Assembly (NCBI GenBank): GCA_030066265.1
Contig: JASJCF010000010.1
Span: 1-34,828, forward strand
Length of the DNA stretch: 34,828 nt
Direction: 5' to 3'
DNA from: Acidimicrobiia bacterium
Lineage (GTDB): Bacteria > Actinomycetota > Acidimicrobiia > Spongiisociales > UBA5794
This document shows positions 24,824 to 33,648 of this stretch, piece after piece. Every line of letters begins with the position of its first letter. The stretch's first letter is position 1. Made by a program: the position numbers and the translations under genes. Under the pieces are notes generated by a model. It ran no database searches and had not been told where the DNA came from. It was given only the letters and a program-made list of their open reading frames with translations.

Positions 24824-26325
24824 TGGAGAACGCCGCGTTCCTCCCGGTGGCCTTCGAGGTCGTTCTGCTCGTCGGGGCGCTCGTCGTGCTGCTCGTCGCC
24901 GTGGTTGCCGATCGTGACCGCCGCTGGTGGGGTCCGGTTGCCGGTTTGAGCTTCGCACTCGCGGGCGCCGTGGGATTCCTGCAGTGGCGCGAGGTCGAAG
25001 AGACCGGCGGTGGCCTCTTCTTCTCGTCGCTCGATGTCCCGGTGTTCCGGTCGCCGATGGTGGTCCTCGATGGCTACTCGGCGTTTGCCGCCATGCTGTT
25101 GGCGGTCGTGGGCTTCGTCGGCCTCTTGGCGGCGTGGGATCTCGTCGTGAAGGTCGGGAAGCGGGGCCCGGAGTTCGTCGTGCTGGTCCTGCTGGCGTTC
25201 GCCGGCCTCCACATGATGACGGCGACACCCAACCTCGTGGTGATCTTCATCGGCCTCGAGACGGCATCGATCGCGTTCTACGTGTTGGCCGGCTTCGTGC
25301 GCACCAGCGAGGCGTCCAAGGAAGCGGCCCTCAAGTACTTCCTGCTCGGCTCGCTCGCGTCGGCCTTGTTCCTGTACGGCGTCGCCCTCGTGTTCGGGGC
25401 GACGGGCAGCCTCAGCATCTATGGCGCCAACTCGATCAGGAACTTCTTCTCGACCGTGATCGTCGCCGAACCCGGCATCCTGCTCGCAGGGATGGCGCTC
25501 ATGCTCGTGGGGCTCGCCTTCAAAGTCACCGCAGCGCCGTTCCATCAGTGGGCGCCCGATGTCTATCAGGGGGCGCCCACGGGCGCCGTCGGCCTCATGT
25601 CGGCCGGCATCAAGGTGGCGGCGTTCGCAGCGATCGGCAGGATCTTCATCGGAGGATTCATCAGCCAGATCGATGCCTGGGGACCGATCGTGGCGGTGAT
25701 CGCCGCACTCTCGATGATCGTGGGCACTTTCCTCGCCCTGGTCCAGGATGACATCAAACGGTTGCTCGCCTACTCGGGGGTCGCACACGCCGGCTACATC
25801 CTGACGGCGCTCGTGGCCGGTGTTCAGGGCATCGGGCCGATGTGGTTCTACCTGGCCACGTACTCACTCATGGTGGTGGGTGCGTTCGCCGTGGTCTCAA
25901 CGGTTGCCGGTCCCGATGCCGGGAGGGCCCCGCTGGCGGACTTCGGAGGATTGGCGAAGGCGAATCCCGAATTGGGGTGGCTGATGTCGTCCCTCGTACT
26001 CGGCATGGCCGGCATTCCCTTCTTCGCCGGATTCGTCGGCAAGGTGCTCTCGTTCACCGCTGCCGCGTCAGTCGAGAATCCCTGGCCTGCAGGTGACAAC
26101 GGCTATCTGTGGCTCGTCGTGCTCGGGACGCTCACCACGGTGATCGGCCTTGCGTTCTACCTCCGCATCATCTCCACGATGTTCACCGGGCAGGAGCCGG
26201 AACTGCAGACCGAGGCCACGCTTCCGATCCGGTTCGCCGTGGTCATCTCCGCCGTTGTCACGGTCGTGTTCGGTATCGTGCCATGGCCGCTGATCGATGT
26301 GGTACGTGACGCACTCCCGCTCTGA
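24823..26325 (+). CDS. nuoN: NADH-quinone oxidoreductase subunit N, proton-pumping
   Basis: The product is 500 residues with about 14 helices. Signatures are FIGLETASIAFYVLAG, FKVTAAPFHQWAPDVYQGAP and DIKRLLAYSGVAHAGYI. This closes the nuoA-N set, so complex I encoded here is complete with its NADH-input module. The downstream bactofilin-like gene may begin inside its 3' end. Confidence 0.97.
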   Translation: MENAAFLPVAFEVVLLVGALVVLLVAVVADRDRRWWGPVAGLSFALAGAVGFLQWREVEETGGGLFFSSLDVPVFRSPMVVLDGYSAFAAMLLAVVGFVGLLAAWDLVVKVGKRGPEFVVLVLLAFAGLHMMTATPNLVVIFIGLETASIAFYVLAGFVRTSEASKEAALKYFLLGSLASALFLYGVALVFGATGSLSIYGANSIRNFFSTVIVAEPGILLAGMALMLVGLAFKVTAAPFHQWAPDVYQGAPTGAVGLMSAGIKVAAFAAIGRIFIGGFISQIDAWGPIVAVIAALSMIVGTFLALVQDDIKRLLAYSGVAHAGYILTALVAGVQGIGPMWFYLATYSLMVVGAFAVVSTVAGPDAGRAPLADFGGLAKANPELGWLMSSLVLGMAGIPFFAGFVGKVLSFTAAASVENPWPAGDNGYLWLVVLGTLTTVIGLAFYLRIISTMFTGQEPELQTEATLPIRFAVVISAVVTVVFGIVPWPLIDVVRDALPL

Positions 26326-28213
26326 CATCCTCGAACGACCAGGAAGCTTCCTCGCTGTCTCGATGCTCGCCGTGCTGGCCACGGTCATCGGATCGCTCGG
26401 GCTGGTCGGTGCCCTGATCACCACCGATCGATACCTGGTGCCCGCCGGGGAGCGAGTGGAGGAGGATCAGTACGTCACCTCCACCTCGGCGATCGTCGAG
26501 GGCGTGGTCGACGGCAACCTGACCGTCTTCACCGGCAGTCTCGAGGTGTCGGGAACCGTGACCGGGAGCGTCAACGTGTTCACGGCTGGGTCCGTGACGG
26601 TCACCGAGACGGGACGCATCGATGGTTCGCTCAACGGAGCAGCTGGGAGCGTGACCGTGCGGGGTCGTGTCGGGTCCGACGTGTTCGTCGCTGCGGGATC
26701 GACGGTTGTCGAGGAGCCGGGATCGGTCGGTCGCGACGCCATTGCCTTTGGCGGCACCTTCCGGATCGAAGGCTCGGTGGATCGTGACGTGCGTGGCCGC
26801 GCATACCGCATCACCGTCGACGGCTCCGTCGGGGGAGACGTCGACATCGCAGCTCAATCGCTCGGCGTGTCCTCCAGCGCGACCATCGGTGGCGACGTGC
26901 TCTACCGATCGCCGACCGAGGCGTCGATCGATCCCGGTGCCACGATCGGCGGCACCGTCACCCGGCTTCCCACGCAGAGCAACTTCATCTACAGCCTCGT
27001 CTTGTCGATAGCGAATGTCGTTTCGTTCCTCGGCTTCCTGGTGGCGGGCATCGCAGCCATCTGGATCCTGCGGGGAACCAGCAGCCGCGCCGTCGGCTCG
27101 ATCCTGACGAAGCCCTTCCGAACGCTGCTGGCAGGCATCGTGGTGGTGATCGTCTTCCCCCTGCTCATCGGTCTCCTCGCCGTCACGCTCGTCGGGTTGC
27201 CGCTGGCGCTCGTTGCCATCGCCATCGGCGTCATCCTGTTCGTCATCGGTGCCGTACCGGCGGTCACGGCTCTGGGGAACCTCGTCCTCCTGCGGCGCGG
27301 AGGCCTCTTCGGGGCCTTTCTCATCGGCGCCGTCATCTGGCGGTTGTCGTTCTTCATCCCGTGGATCGGTGGGTTCCTGTTCCTGCTCGGGCTCATCTGG
27401 GGAATCGGTGGGTGGGCGCTGGGCGCCGTGGCCGCGCGCAGGAGCGATCCGTCACCGGTTGCGCTGTTCCCGGCGTCGATCTCGGAACGCACCGACCGTG
27501 CGGAAGACTGGGAGCCGCCGCTCGCGCCGGGATCCCTGGCTGGAGCTGCGAGCGACACCCACGGCGAGGTCACGGGCGACGCTGCGATCGAAGACGACGC
27601 GCAGGTCGATGGGGCAATGGCAGAAGCCGATGTTCCCGAGCACGAAGGTGCGCCCGACGATGGCTCCGAACCTGACGAAGTCGAGGACGGTGCTGCGGAC
27701 GGCGGTGCCGATCCTGGCGGTGCCGCGCATGACCCTGCTGATGACGGTGCGGATGAGGCGTTGGGATTCGCCCTCGACGATGGATTCGTCGACGAAGGTG
27801 CCGACGACTCCGCCGAACCCGCCGCCGGGGATGGCGGTGGTGAGGGTGCCGATGCCGAGGAAGACGATGTCGCGGAAGACGATGTCGCGGAAGACGATGC
27901 GACGCCGAGCGATCGCTCTCCGATCGTGGGCGGCCGAGTCACCTTCGATTCCCCCATCGACGATCGAGTCGACGAGGGTGTCGACGAACCCGCCCAGGTG
28001 AGTGGCGGAGCTGCCGGGTCGGACGACGAACCGATCGAGGGGGCCGACGGCGGTTCGGATGACGAACCGGTGTCGTTGAGTGACCGTTTTCAGGCGTTGC
28101 GGGAGGAGCTCCTCGCAACGGGAACGGTCGAATCCGTCGAGCGCGATGACGATGACTCGGATGAGCCGGATGAGCCGGATGGTGACGGCGACTGGGGCCT
28201 GCCGGATCGCTGA
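26297..28213 (+). CDS. Bactofilin-like beta-repeat domain fused to membrane helices and acidic tail
   Basis: The product is up to 638 residues. One helix at about 13-41 precedes a repetitive Gly/Val/Thr region (about 55-215) whose short beta-rungs, for example GTVTGSVNVFTAG and GSVGGDVDIAAQ, resemble the polymer-forming bactofilin/CcmA fold. Four or more membrane helices follow (about 228-375), then a ~250-residue tail extremely rich in Asp, Glu, Gly and Ala. That tail includes a 15-base DNA tandem repeat encoding EDDVA at 27860-27904. ATG 26297 overlaps nuoN by 29 bases; GTG 26306 is an alternative. It ends one base before the convergent fbpC stop. Such proteins are usually envelope or cytoskeletal scaffolds; the link to complex I is positional only. 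Confidence 0.85.
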   Translation: MWYVTHSRSDILERPGSFLAVSMLAVLATVIGSLGLVGALITTDRYLVPAGERVEEDQYVTSTSAIVEGVVDGNLTVFTGSLEVSGTVTGSVNVFTAGSVTVTETGRIDGSLNGAAGSVTVRGRVGSDVFVAAGSTVVEEPGSVGRDAIAFGGTFRIEGSVDRDVRGRAYRITVDGSVGGDVDIAAQSLGVSSSATIGGDVLYRSPTEASIDPGATIGGTVTRLPTQSNFIYSLVLSIANVVSFLGFLVAGIAAIWILRGTSSRAVGSILTKPFRTLLAGIVVVIVFPLLIGLLAVTLVGLPLALVAIAIGVILFVIGAVPAVTALGNLVLLRRGGLFGAFLIGAVIWRLSFFIPWIGGFLFLLGLIWGIGGWALGAVAARRSDPSPVALFPASISERTDRAEDWEPPLAPGSLAGAASDTHGEVTGDAAIEDDAQVDGAMAEADVPEHEGAPDDGSEPDEVEDGAADGGADPGGAAHDPADDGADEALGFALDDGFVDEGADDSAEPAAGDGGGEGADAEEDDVAEDDVAEDDATPSDRSPIVGGRVTFDSPIDDRVDEGVDEPAQVSGGAAGSDDEPIEGADGGSDDEPVSLSDRFQALREELLATGTVESVERDDDDSDEPDEPDGDGDWGLPDR

Positions 28214-28214
28214 G

Positions 28215-29249
28215 TCACCGAGCTCCGGCCGTGTCGTTCGTGAAGTAGACGATTGCATCGTCGATCTCGACGTCCACGCGCTCGCCGAGGGCAACGTCGA
28301 TCGAACCGGGCAGGAGGGCATCGATGCTGGTGCCATCATCCAGCCGAATTGCCACGCGCTGATCGTGGCCGTAGAACTCACGATCGACGATCTTGCCGAC
28401 GCCGTGGTCCACGACCGTGGGCCGCACCCACTCGGGTCTCACCATCACCTTGGCGCTCGCACCATCGGCCAGTGACGTCGGGACGACGCCGATGCCGGTG
28501 TCGATGGCGCCCCCTTCGGCGACGCCATCGAGGATCATCGCCTCGCCGAGGAATCGGGCGACCCATGGGGACACCGGTCTGGCGTACACCTCCACCGGCG
28601 TTCCCGACTGCACGACTCGGCCCTCGGACATCACGGCGATCCGGTCGCCCACGGCGAGCGCCTCGGCTTGGTCATGGGTGACGAGCACTGCGGTCACCCC
28701 CACGCTGTGGATGATTCGTCGCAGCTCCCTCCGCATCCGCTCGCGTTGGGGGGCGTCGAGATTCGAGAAGGGCTCGTCGAGGAGCACGACGTCTGGCCCG
28801 GGCGCCAGGGCGCGGGCCAGAGCCACCCGTTGCTGCTCTCCTCCGGAGAGCTCGTGCGGGAACCGATCCTCGTATCCCTCCAGGCCGACGAGCCGCAAGG
28901 TGCGACGAACACGATCGACGCGATCGGCTCCGCGGACTCCGTACCCCACGTTCTCGGCGACCGAGATGTGCGGAAAGAGGGCGAATTCCTGGAACACCAT
29001 GCCGACGCCTCTGCGCTCGGGCGGCGTGTTGGTGGTCTCGGTGGCAACCAGCTGACCGTTCAGGGTGATCGTGCCGGTGGTGATCGTCTGGAAACCGGCG
29101 ATGGCTCTCAGCGCTGTGGTCTTGCCGCACCCCGAGGGGCCCACCACGGCCGTCAACGCCCCGCTTGGCACGTCGAGATCGAAGCGGTCCAGCGCCGTCG
29201 TGCCGTTGAAGCTGACCGTGACATCAGATAGCGAGATGGCCGTCGTCAC
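28215..29249 (-). CDS. fbpC: Iron(III) ABC transporter ATP-binding protein, FbpC-type
   Basis: The product is 344 residues from GTG 29249. Motifs in order: Walker A GPSGCGKTT, Q-loop VFQEFALFP, signature LSGGEQQRVALARAL, Walker B VVLLDEPFSNLD and H-loop VTHDQAEA, then a TOBE-type C-terminal domain. It energises uptake through the permease encoded upstream, with which it overlaps by four bases. Other members of this family move polyamine, spermidine or molybdate, but the FbpA-type binding protein of the operon favours ferric iron. Confidence 0.9.
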   Translation of the reverse strand: MTTAISLSDVTVSFNGTTALDRFDLDVPSGALTAVVGPSGCGKTTALRAIAGFQTITTGTITLNGQLVATETTNTPPERRGVGMVFQEFALFPHISVAENVGYGVRGADRVDRVRRTLRLVGLEGYEDRFPHELSGGEQQRVALARALAPGPDVVLLDEPFSNLDAPQRERMRRELRRIIHSVGVTAVLVTHDQAEALAVGDRIAVMSEGRVVQSGTPVEVYARPVSPWVARFLGEAMILDGVAEGGAIDTGIGVVPTSLADGASAKVMVRPEWVRPTVVDHGVGKIVDREFYGHDQRVAIRLDDGTSIDALLPGSIDVALGERVDVEIDDAIVYFTNDTAGAR

Positions 29250-30883
29250 ACTCCCACCACGTCCTTCGGCTTGATGGAAAGGTAGTAAACGGGCACCACC
29301 GAGACGGCGATGAGCACCAACGCCGAAGCTGCCGCTTGGGTGTAGAGGAGCTCATCCGCCGATGACCAGATGCGCACGGCGAGCGTGGTGAACCCGCTCG
29401 GACGCAGCAAGAGGGTGGCGGGGAGTTCCTTCAGTGCGGTCACGAAGACGAGGAGTCCTCCTGCGAGGAGGCCCTTCGACATGAGGGGGACGGTGATCCG
29501 CGCCATGGTGGCCAGATGGCTCCTCCCGAGACCTCGGGAGGCGTCGTCGAGCGCCGGATCGATCTGGAGCAACGAGGCCTTCGCCGGGCCGGTTGCCTGG
29601 GCGAGGAACATCGCGGCATAGACCAGCACCAACACGAGCAGGCTCTGATAGACCGGACGGGCATAGCGGACGGTGAACGCGACGACGGCAATCGCCACGG
29701 TGATGTGTGGGAGGGAGAACATCACGTACACCGCTCGCTCGAGCGCGTTCGATGCCCCCGTCGGGTACCGGACCGCGAGGACGACGATGGGTACGGAAGC
29801 GGCGACGGCGACGATCGCGGCAAGGCTGGCTCCGGTGAGCGATCCTGCGATCGCATCGAATGGGATGGTCACGTCGATTCCCGACGTGAGACCCCGCAGC
29901 AGCCAAGCCGAGAGAACGGCGACGGGGAGGACGAGGCCGGCAGCCACGGTGGCGGCGAGGAAGGTCGTGCCAGCTGCGCGCTGCCAGGGCGTGAGCCGGT
30001 ACACACTCGGAGGACGCGCGGGCTTGCGGGAGAACAACGTCCCGTCTCCGCGCGTCCGTTGCTCTGCCCAGATGACGATCAGCGCAGCGGCGACCAACAC
30101 GATCGACAGGACGATTGCCGGCGAGCGATCGATCCGACCGCTGTACTGGGCGTAGATGACACGGGTGAACACGTCGAACCGCATGAGGCTCACGGCTCCG
30201 AAGTCCGAGAGCGTGTAGAGCGCGGCAAGCAGGGCACCGGCACCCATGGCCGGTCGGAGCTGGGGGAGCACGACGGTGCGGAACACGCGAGCGGGAGATG
30301 CCCCGAGCCCTCGTGCTGCCTCCTCGAGTGCCGGGTCGACCCGTTGGAGCGCCGCGGCGGTGATCAGGAACACGTAGGGGTACGTTGACAGGGTGAGCGC
30401 CAGCCATGCGCCGGGGAAACCGACGAGATGGGGGAGGTCGACACCGGTGATGTCAGCCACCAGCCCCCTTGGTCCGCTCGCAGAGATCAGCACGAGGGCG
30501 ATGACGTAGGAGGGAATCACCAGGGGGAGCGCGAACGCCACGCCCCATGCGCGCCGGAAGCGCAGATCCGTTCGGGCGAGCAACCATGCGCCGCTCACCC
30601 CCACCGCCGTCGCCGAGGCCGTGACGAGTGCCGTGAACACGAGGGTGCGCACCATCAGCCGGACGGTCTGCCAGGACAGGAGGCTCTGCCAGGCGGCGTC
30701 GGTCGCATCCAGCAGTCGCAACGCCAAGGACGTGACCGGTACGGCGATCACGCAGACGATCAAGAGCGAGATCACCCACAGGTACCACGGCCCGTGTGAT
30801 CGCCTCTGCTCGGTCGAACCTGGCGGGGCCGCCGGGACGCCGGCTGGTATCTCGATCTCGACGATCGAGCCGGGCTCGGTCAC
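29246..30883 (-). CDS. fbpB: Iron(III) ABC transporter permease, two-domain FbpB-type
   Basis: The product is 545 residues from GTG 30883 with about 12 membrane helices. It is two fused permease halves, each with an EAA coupling loop: EEAARGLGASPARVFRTVVLP in the first and DDASRGLGRSHLATMARI in the second. This duplicated layout is typical of FbpB and distinguishes it from polyamine systems with two separate permeases. It overlaps fbpA and fbpC by four bases each, so the three genes form one operon. Confidence 0.92.
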   Translation of the reverse strand: MTEPGSIVEIEIPAGVPAAPPGSTEQRRSHGPWYLWVISLLIVCVIAVPVTSLALRLLDATDAAWQSLLSWQTVRLMVRTLVFTALVTASATAVGVSGAWLLARTDLRFRRAWGVAFALPLVIPSYVIALVLISASGPRGLVADITGVDLPHLVGFPGAWLALTLSTYPYVFLITAAALQRVDPALEEAARGLGASPARVFRTVVLPQLRPAMGAGALLAALYTLSDFGAVSLMRFDVFTRVIYAQYSGRIDRSPAIVLSIVLVAAALIVIWAEQRTRGDGTLFSRKPARPPSVYRLTPWQRAAGTTFLAATVAAGLVLPVAVLSAWLLRGLTSGIDVTIPFDAIAGSLTGASLAAIVAVAASVPIVVLAVRYPTGASNALERAVYVMFSLPHITVAIAVVAFTVRYARPVYQSLLVLVLVYAAMFLAQATGPAKASLLQIDPALDDASRGLGRSHLATMARITVPLMSKGLLAGGLLVFVTALKELPATLLLRPSGFTTLAVRIWSSADELLYTQAAASALVLIAVSVVPVYYLSIKPKDVVGV

Positions 30884-31875
30884 AGCAGGCCCGCCTCCGC
30901 GACGAGGTCGGTTGCTTCGTCCAGGGTGGTTGCGAGCAGCGACAGGTCGAGGTCGGGCGTCGGGATCGTCTCGATGGGCGGCAGCCGATCATCGGCTGGA
31001 ACACCGGGTACGAGGGGGTACTCGAAGGTCTCCTCGGCGAAGTAGCGCTGGCTGGCATCATCCACGAGGAAGTCCACGAATGCGTCCGCTTCGTCGGTGC
31101 GTTCGGATGAGGCGAGGATCCCCACCCCGGCTGGCATCACCAGCGACCCTGCCGTGGCAATGGCGAAGAAGTGATTGCGGCCCGGCACTTCCGGGTCTTC
31201 GGCAAGCGCCCGCAGGAGGTAGTAGTGATTCGCCAGACCGGTATCGACCTGCCCGTCGTTGACCGCCGTGACGATGGCGGAGTTCTTCGGGAACGTCGGA
31301 GATTGGTTCTCCGCCATGCCTTCGAGCCACGCCAGTGTGGCGTCGCGCCCGTCCAGCAGGATCTTCGCGGAGACGAATGCGAGGAAGGACCCATTCGTCG
31401 GGGCGATGCCGACCCGCCCTGACCACGACGGGTCCGTGAAGCCGTCCTCGGTCTGCGGCAGCTCCGAGGGATCGACGTTCGTGCTGTCGTAGACGACGAC
31501 GCGGGCTCGCCCAGATATGCCCAGCCAATAGCCGTCGGGATCGCTGAACCGTGACGGCACCCGGGAACGCTGCTCTTCGGAGAGCGGAGTGAAGAGCTCT
31601 GCGGTCGCAACGGTGCCGAGCGATGCTGGATCCTGCGCGAGGAACACATCTGCAGGAGAGGACGACCCCTCTTCGAGGATCGTGGCGGCGAGATCGGCTG
31701 AGCCTGCGTAGCGGACGGTCACTGAGATGCCGGTCTCCTCCTCGAAGCGGTCGATCAGGGGTTGGATCAGCTCCTCCGATCGGCCGGAGTACACGGTGAG
31801 GCTGCGATCGTCGGAGGAGGAGCATGCGGTTGCGGCCAGGGCAAGGACCGCGCCCGCGACGAGGAGCCTTCTCAT
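30880..31875 (-). CDS. fbpA: Iron(III) ABC transporter substrate-binding lipoprotein, FbpA-type
   Basis: The product is 331 residues. An N-terminal signal ends in LAATAC, a slightly atypical lipobox, so it should be a membrane-anchored lipoprotein (Cys near residue 18). The mature domain begins with LTVYSGRSEELIQPLID and contains DVFLAQDPAS, signatures of the ferric-binding protein family. VYDSTN and NHYYLL contain tyrosines that may be iron ligands. An AGGTGG ribosome site lies ten bases before the ATG. It delivers ferric iron to FbpB/FbpC. Iron supply fits the many heme and Fe-S proteins of this window. Confidence 0.9.
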   Translation of the reverse strand: MRRLLVAGAVLALAATACSSSDDRSLTVYSGRSEELIQPLIDRFEEETGISVTVRYAGSADLAATILEEGSSSPADVFLAQDPASLGTVATAELFTPLSEEQRSRVPSRFSDPDGYWLGISGRARVVVYDSTNVDPSELPQTEDGFTDPSWSGRVGIAPTNGSFLAFVSAKILLDGRDATLAWLEGMAENQSPTFPKNSAIVTAVNDGQVDTGLANHYYLLRALAEDPEVPGRNHFFAIATAGSLVMPAGVGILASSERTDEADAFVDFLVDDASQRYFAEETFEYPLVPGVPADDRLPPIETIPTPDLDLSLLATTLDEATDLVAEAGLL

Positions 31876-31909
31876 GAGTTGAATACCACCTAAGAAAATT
31901 GTTGAGGTG

Positions 31910-31939
31910 AGAGTAAAAGCACTACGGCGGTAGGTGCAA
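31910..31939 (-). promoter_or_regulatory. Candidate promoter of the fbpABC operon
   Basis: On the minus strand TTGCAC (31934-31939) and TACTCT (31910-31915) are separated by 18 bases, in an AT-rich patch that stands out from the GC-rich surroundings. Just downstream, CACCT (31887-31891) and AGGTG (31905-31909) form imperfect inverted arms, which might be a metal-regulator site. The match to any known DtxR/IdeR box is poor. Confidence 0.35.
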
Positions 31940-31953
31940 CCGGGGTGGCTTGG

Positions 31954-31965
31954 GTTGCCGGCAAC
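31954..31965. promoter_or_regulatory. Perfect 12-base palindrome between fbpA and the lipoprotein gene
   Basis: GTTGCCGGCAAC is a perfect palindrome in the divergent intergenic region, and a GCAACC/GGTTGC pair lies around it. This is compatible with a dimeric regulator site, but no regulator is suggested and chance is possible. Confidence 0.25.
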
Positions 31966-32004
31966 AGGCCTCAGGTTTCTCGATGGCCCACCGATACCCT
32001 CTCC

Positions 32005-32436
32005 ATGAGCATGAGACGAACCTTTGCATTGAGCCTGGCGATCGTTGCGCTCTCACTCGTCGCCGCCGGATGCGCCGGTGAGGTGCTGAGCCTCGAGGTG
32101 GGCACGTGTTTCGACGATCCGCCGTCCTATGAAGAAGTGACCGACGTCCCGCAGGTCGAGTGCGTCGAACCACACGACAACGAGGTCATCGGGCTGCGGC
32201 AGCTGTCGGGCTCCGGCTACCCCGGCGATGATGCCGTGGCGGAGCTCGCCGACAACATGTGTGTCAGCGTGTTCGAGGAGTACGTCGGCACCTCGTACAT
32301 CGACAGCGCATACGAGTTCGGGTGGCTCGTCCCGACGTCGGGATCGTGGAGCGCGGGCGACCGCGAAGTGATCTGCTTCGCCTACGACCCGACGTTCGCC
32401 AAGATCACCGGCTCGATTCGGGGCACGGCTGCGTAG
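32005..32436 (+). CDS. Septum_form-type lipoprotein
   Basis: The product is 143 residues from ATG 32005 (or ATG 32011). The signal peptide ends in the lipobox LVAAGC, giving an exported lipoprotein. The mature part has the pattern of the actinobacterial Septum_form domain: VGTCFDD at its start, a VxCVEPHDNEV segment, a central MCVSVFEEYVG and a final GDREVICFAYD, with cysteines spaced for disulfides. Proteins of this kind are often annotated as septum formation proteins, but the role is poorly supported. It is divergent from the iron transporter and convergent with the phosphodiesterase. Confidence 0.8.
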   Translation: MSMRRTFALSLAIVALSLVAAGCAGEVLSLEVGTCFDDPPSYEEVTDVPQVECVEPHDNEVIGLRQLSGSGYPGDDAVAELADNMCVSVFEEYVGTSYIDSAYEFGWLVPTSGSWSAGDREVICFAYDPTFAKITGSIRGTAA

Positions 32437-32456
32437 ACCAGCCCGGATGGTCAGCC

Positions 32457-32491
32457 GCACCTGATGTATCAGGCGCACCTGATGTGTCAGG
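32457..32491. terminator. Tandem hairpins between convergent genes
   Basis: Two 18-base units occur in tandem. CCTGATGTATCAGG (32460-32473) is a perfect palindrome and CCTGATGTGTCAGG (32478-32491) has one mismatched pair; each forms a short hairpin. They sit between the convergent lipoprotein and phosphodiesterase genes, and the second overlaps the last codons of the latter. A two-way terminator without U-tract is the likely role. Confidence 0.5.
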
Positions 32492-33566
32492 CGCGGACGA
32501 GCAACGGGATCTCTCGCTCTTCCACGCTGAGTCCTCCGTGGTGACCGATCAGCCGATCGTTCATGTAGCGCGTGAACGCCGCCGTGCCGTCAGGCATCAT
32601 CACGACCCCGTCGGGCATCCGGCCCCGGTAGCCCTCGGCCACGGCGCCGCCCAGGTACGACTCGAGTTCCTGCGCCGGCATCCAGGTCCCTCCGGTCGCC
32701 GCGATCACCGGCTCGGCGTCGCCGGTGATGTAGAGCGCACGGCCATCGCCGAAGACTCGCGCTGGCACGTCGAGGGGCGTCTTCGAGGCATCGGCGATGT
32801 CGATGTGGCCGTGGTCGGCCGTGCCGAGCAGTGTGACGTCGTCGTCGATGTCGTTGACGAGTTGCGTCCACACGAGGTTCGCGAGCGTCATGGCCTCCTC
32901 GTACGCCTCGCTCTGCTGCCCTGACAGGTGGGCGGCGACGTCGACGAACGGCACGTAGAGGAGGATCAGGCGATTGGCGTGCCCGGCGACATCACGGGTC
33001 ACGTCGACTGCATTGCGGGGATTGACGTAGGCCTCGAATCGCGCGCCGCGATACAGGACTCGAGTGAGCGGAGACCCATCGAAGTTGAAGGGCTGGACCA
33101 CCACCGGCTCGATGCCGTGCGACGCCAATCGCTCCCAGAGGTTCGGGGCGGGAAGGAACCCGTCGAGGTCGACGACCACCCGATCACCCCAGGCGGAGGT
33201 CATGTGGATGGTGTTGAGGATCGTGTGCGCCTCCGGTTCCCACAGCAGGTAGCCGAGCAGACCATGTTCGGCCGGTGTCAGGCCGGTAGCGAGGGTTGCG
33301 AGACTCACGGTCGTCGTGGTGGGGAACGGGGCATCCATCGTCCCTGCGAGCGAAGCCGACAGATCCTTCGCAGAACGATGCCCGAGCTGGCGGGCTCCGA
33401 GCCCGTCGAAGAGCACCACGACGTACGTATCGGCCTCGGGGATCGCCCGTGCCAGCTCCGATGAGAGAGGTGCGTGCGGTGACGACCCGATCAATCTGCG
33501 CTCGAGCTCGTTGGCCAGGTTGAGCAAGCTCGCGCCGCCGAAGTCGGGTGGTGGGTGGATCGCCAC
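32487..33566 (-). CDS. Alkaline phosphatase superfamily phosphodiesterase
   Basis: The product is 359 residues from GTG 33566. It shows the metal and nucleophile pattern of type I phosphodiesterase/nucleotide pyrophosphatases: Asp in VVVLFDGLG (near 54), the nucleophile Thr in FPTTTTVSLATLATG followed by EHGLLGY, PFVDVAAH, TADHGH and GHHGG. Two zinc ions are expected. There is no signal peptide or membrane segment, so it is probably cytoplasmic. The substrate cannot be told; phosphodiesters, pyrophosphates and phosphonates are all possible in the family. A TAnnnT box six bases before the GTG suggests a leaderless transcript. Confidence 0.85.
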   Translation of the reverse strand: MAIHPPPDFGGASLLNLANELERRLIGSSPHAPLSSELARAIPEADTYVVVLFDGLGARQLGHRSAKDLSASLAGTMDAPFPTTTTVSLATLATGLTPAEHGLLGYLLWEPEAHTILNTIHMTSAWGDRVVVDLDGFLPAPNLWERLASHGIEPVVVQPFNFDGSPLTRVLYRGARFEAYVNPRNAVDVTRDVAGHANRLILLYVPFVDVAAHLSGQQSEAYEEAMTLANLVWTQLVNDIDDDVTLLGTADHGHIDIADASKTPLDVPARVFGDGRALYITGDAEPVIAATGGTWMPAQELESYLGGAVAEGYRGRMPDGVVMMPDGTAAFTRYMNDRLIGHHGGLSVEEREIPLLVRA

Positions 33567-33572
33567 GTCGAA

Positions 33573-33578
33573 ACGGTA
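33573..33578 (-). promoter_or_regulatory. Candidate leaderless -10 box of the phosphodiesterase gene
   Basis: On the minus strand this is TACCGT, six bases before GTG 33566, with no ribosome site in between. It is the fourth such arrangement in the window. Confidence 0.35.
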
Positions 33579-33642
33579 CCGGAAGCCCGGCTCCGGCCGT
33601 ACACAGCGTCCCGATGATTGGGTGTGCCGACTGCGGTGCCGT

Positions 33643-33648
33643 TACAAT
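33643..33648 (+). promoter_or_regulatory. Candidate -10 box of the second nuo locus
   Basis: TACAAT matches the bacterial -10 consensus in five of six bases. TTGGGT lies 19 bases upstream at 33618-33623 and could be a weak -35. Transcription would give a leader of about 45 bases before nuoA2, with a GAGGG ribosome site. Confidence 0.45.
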
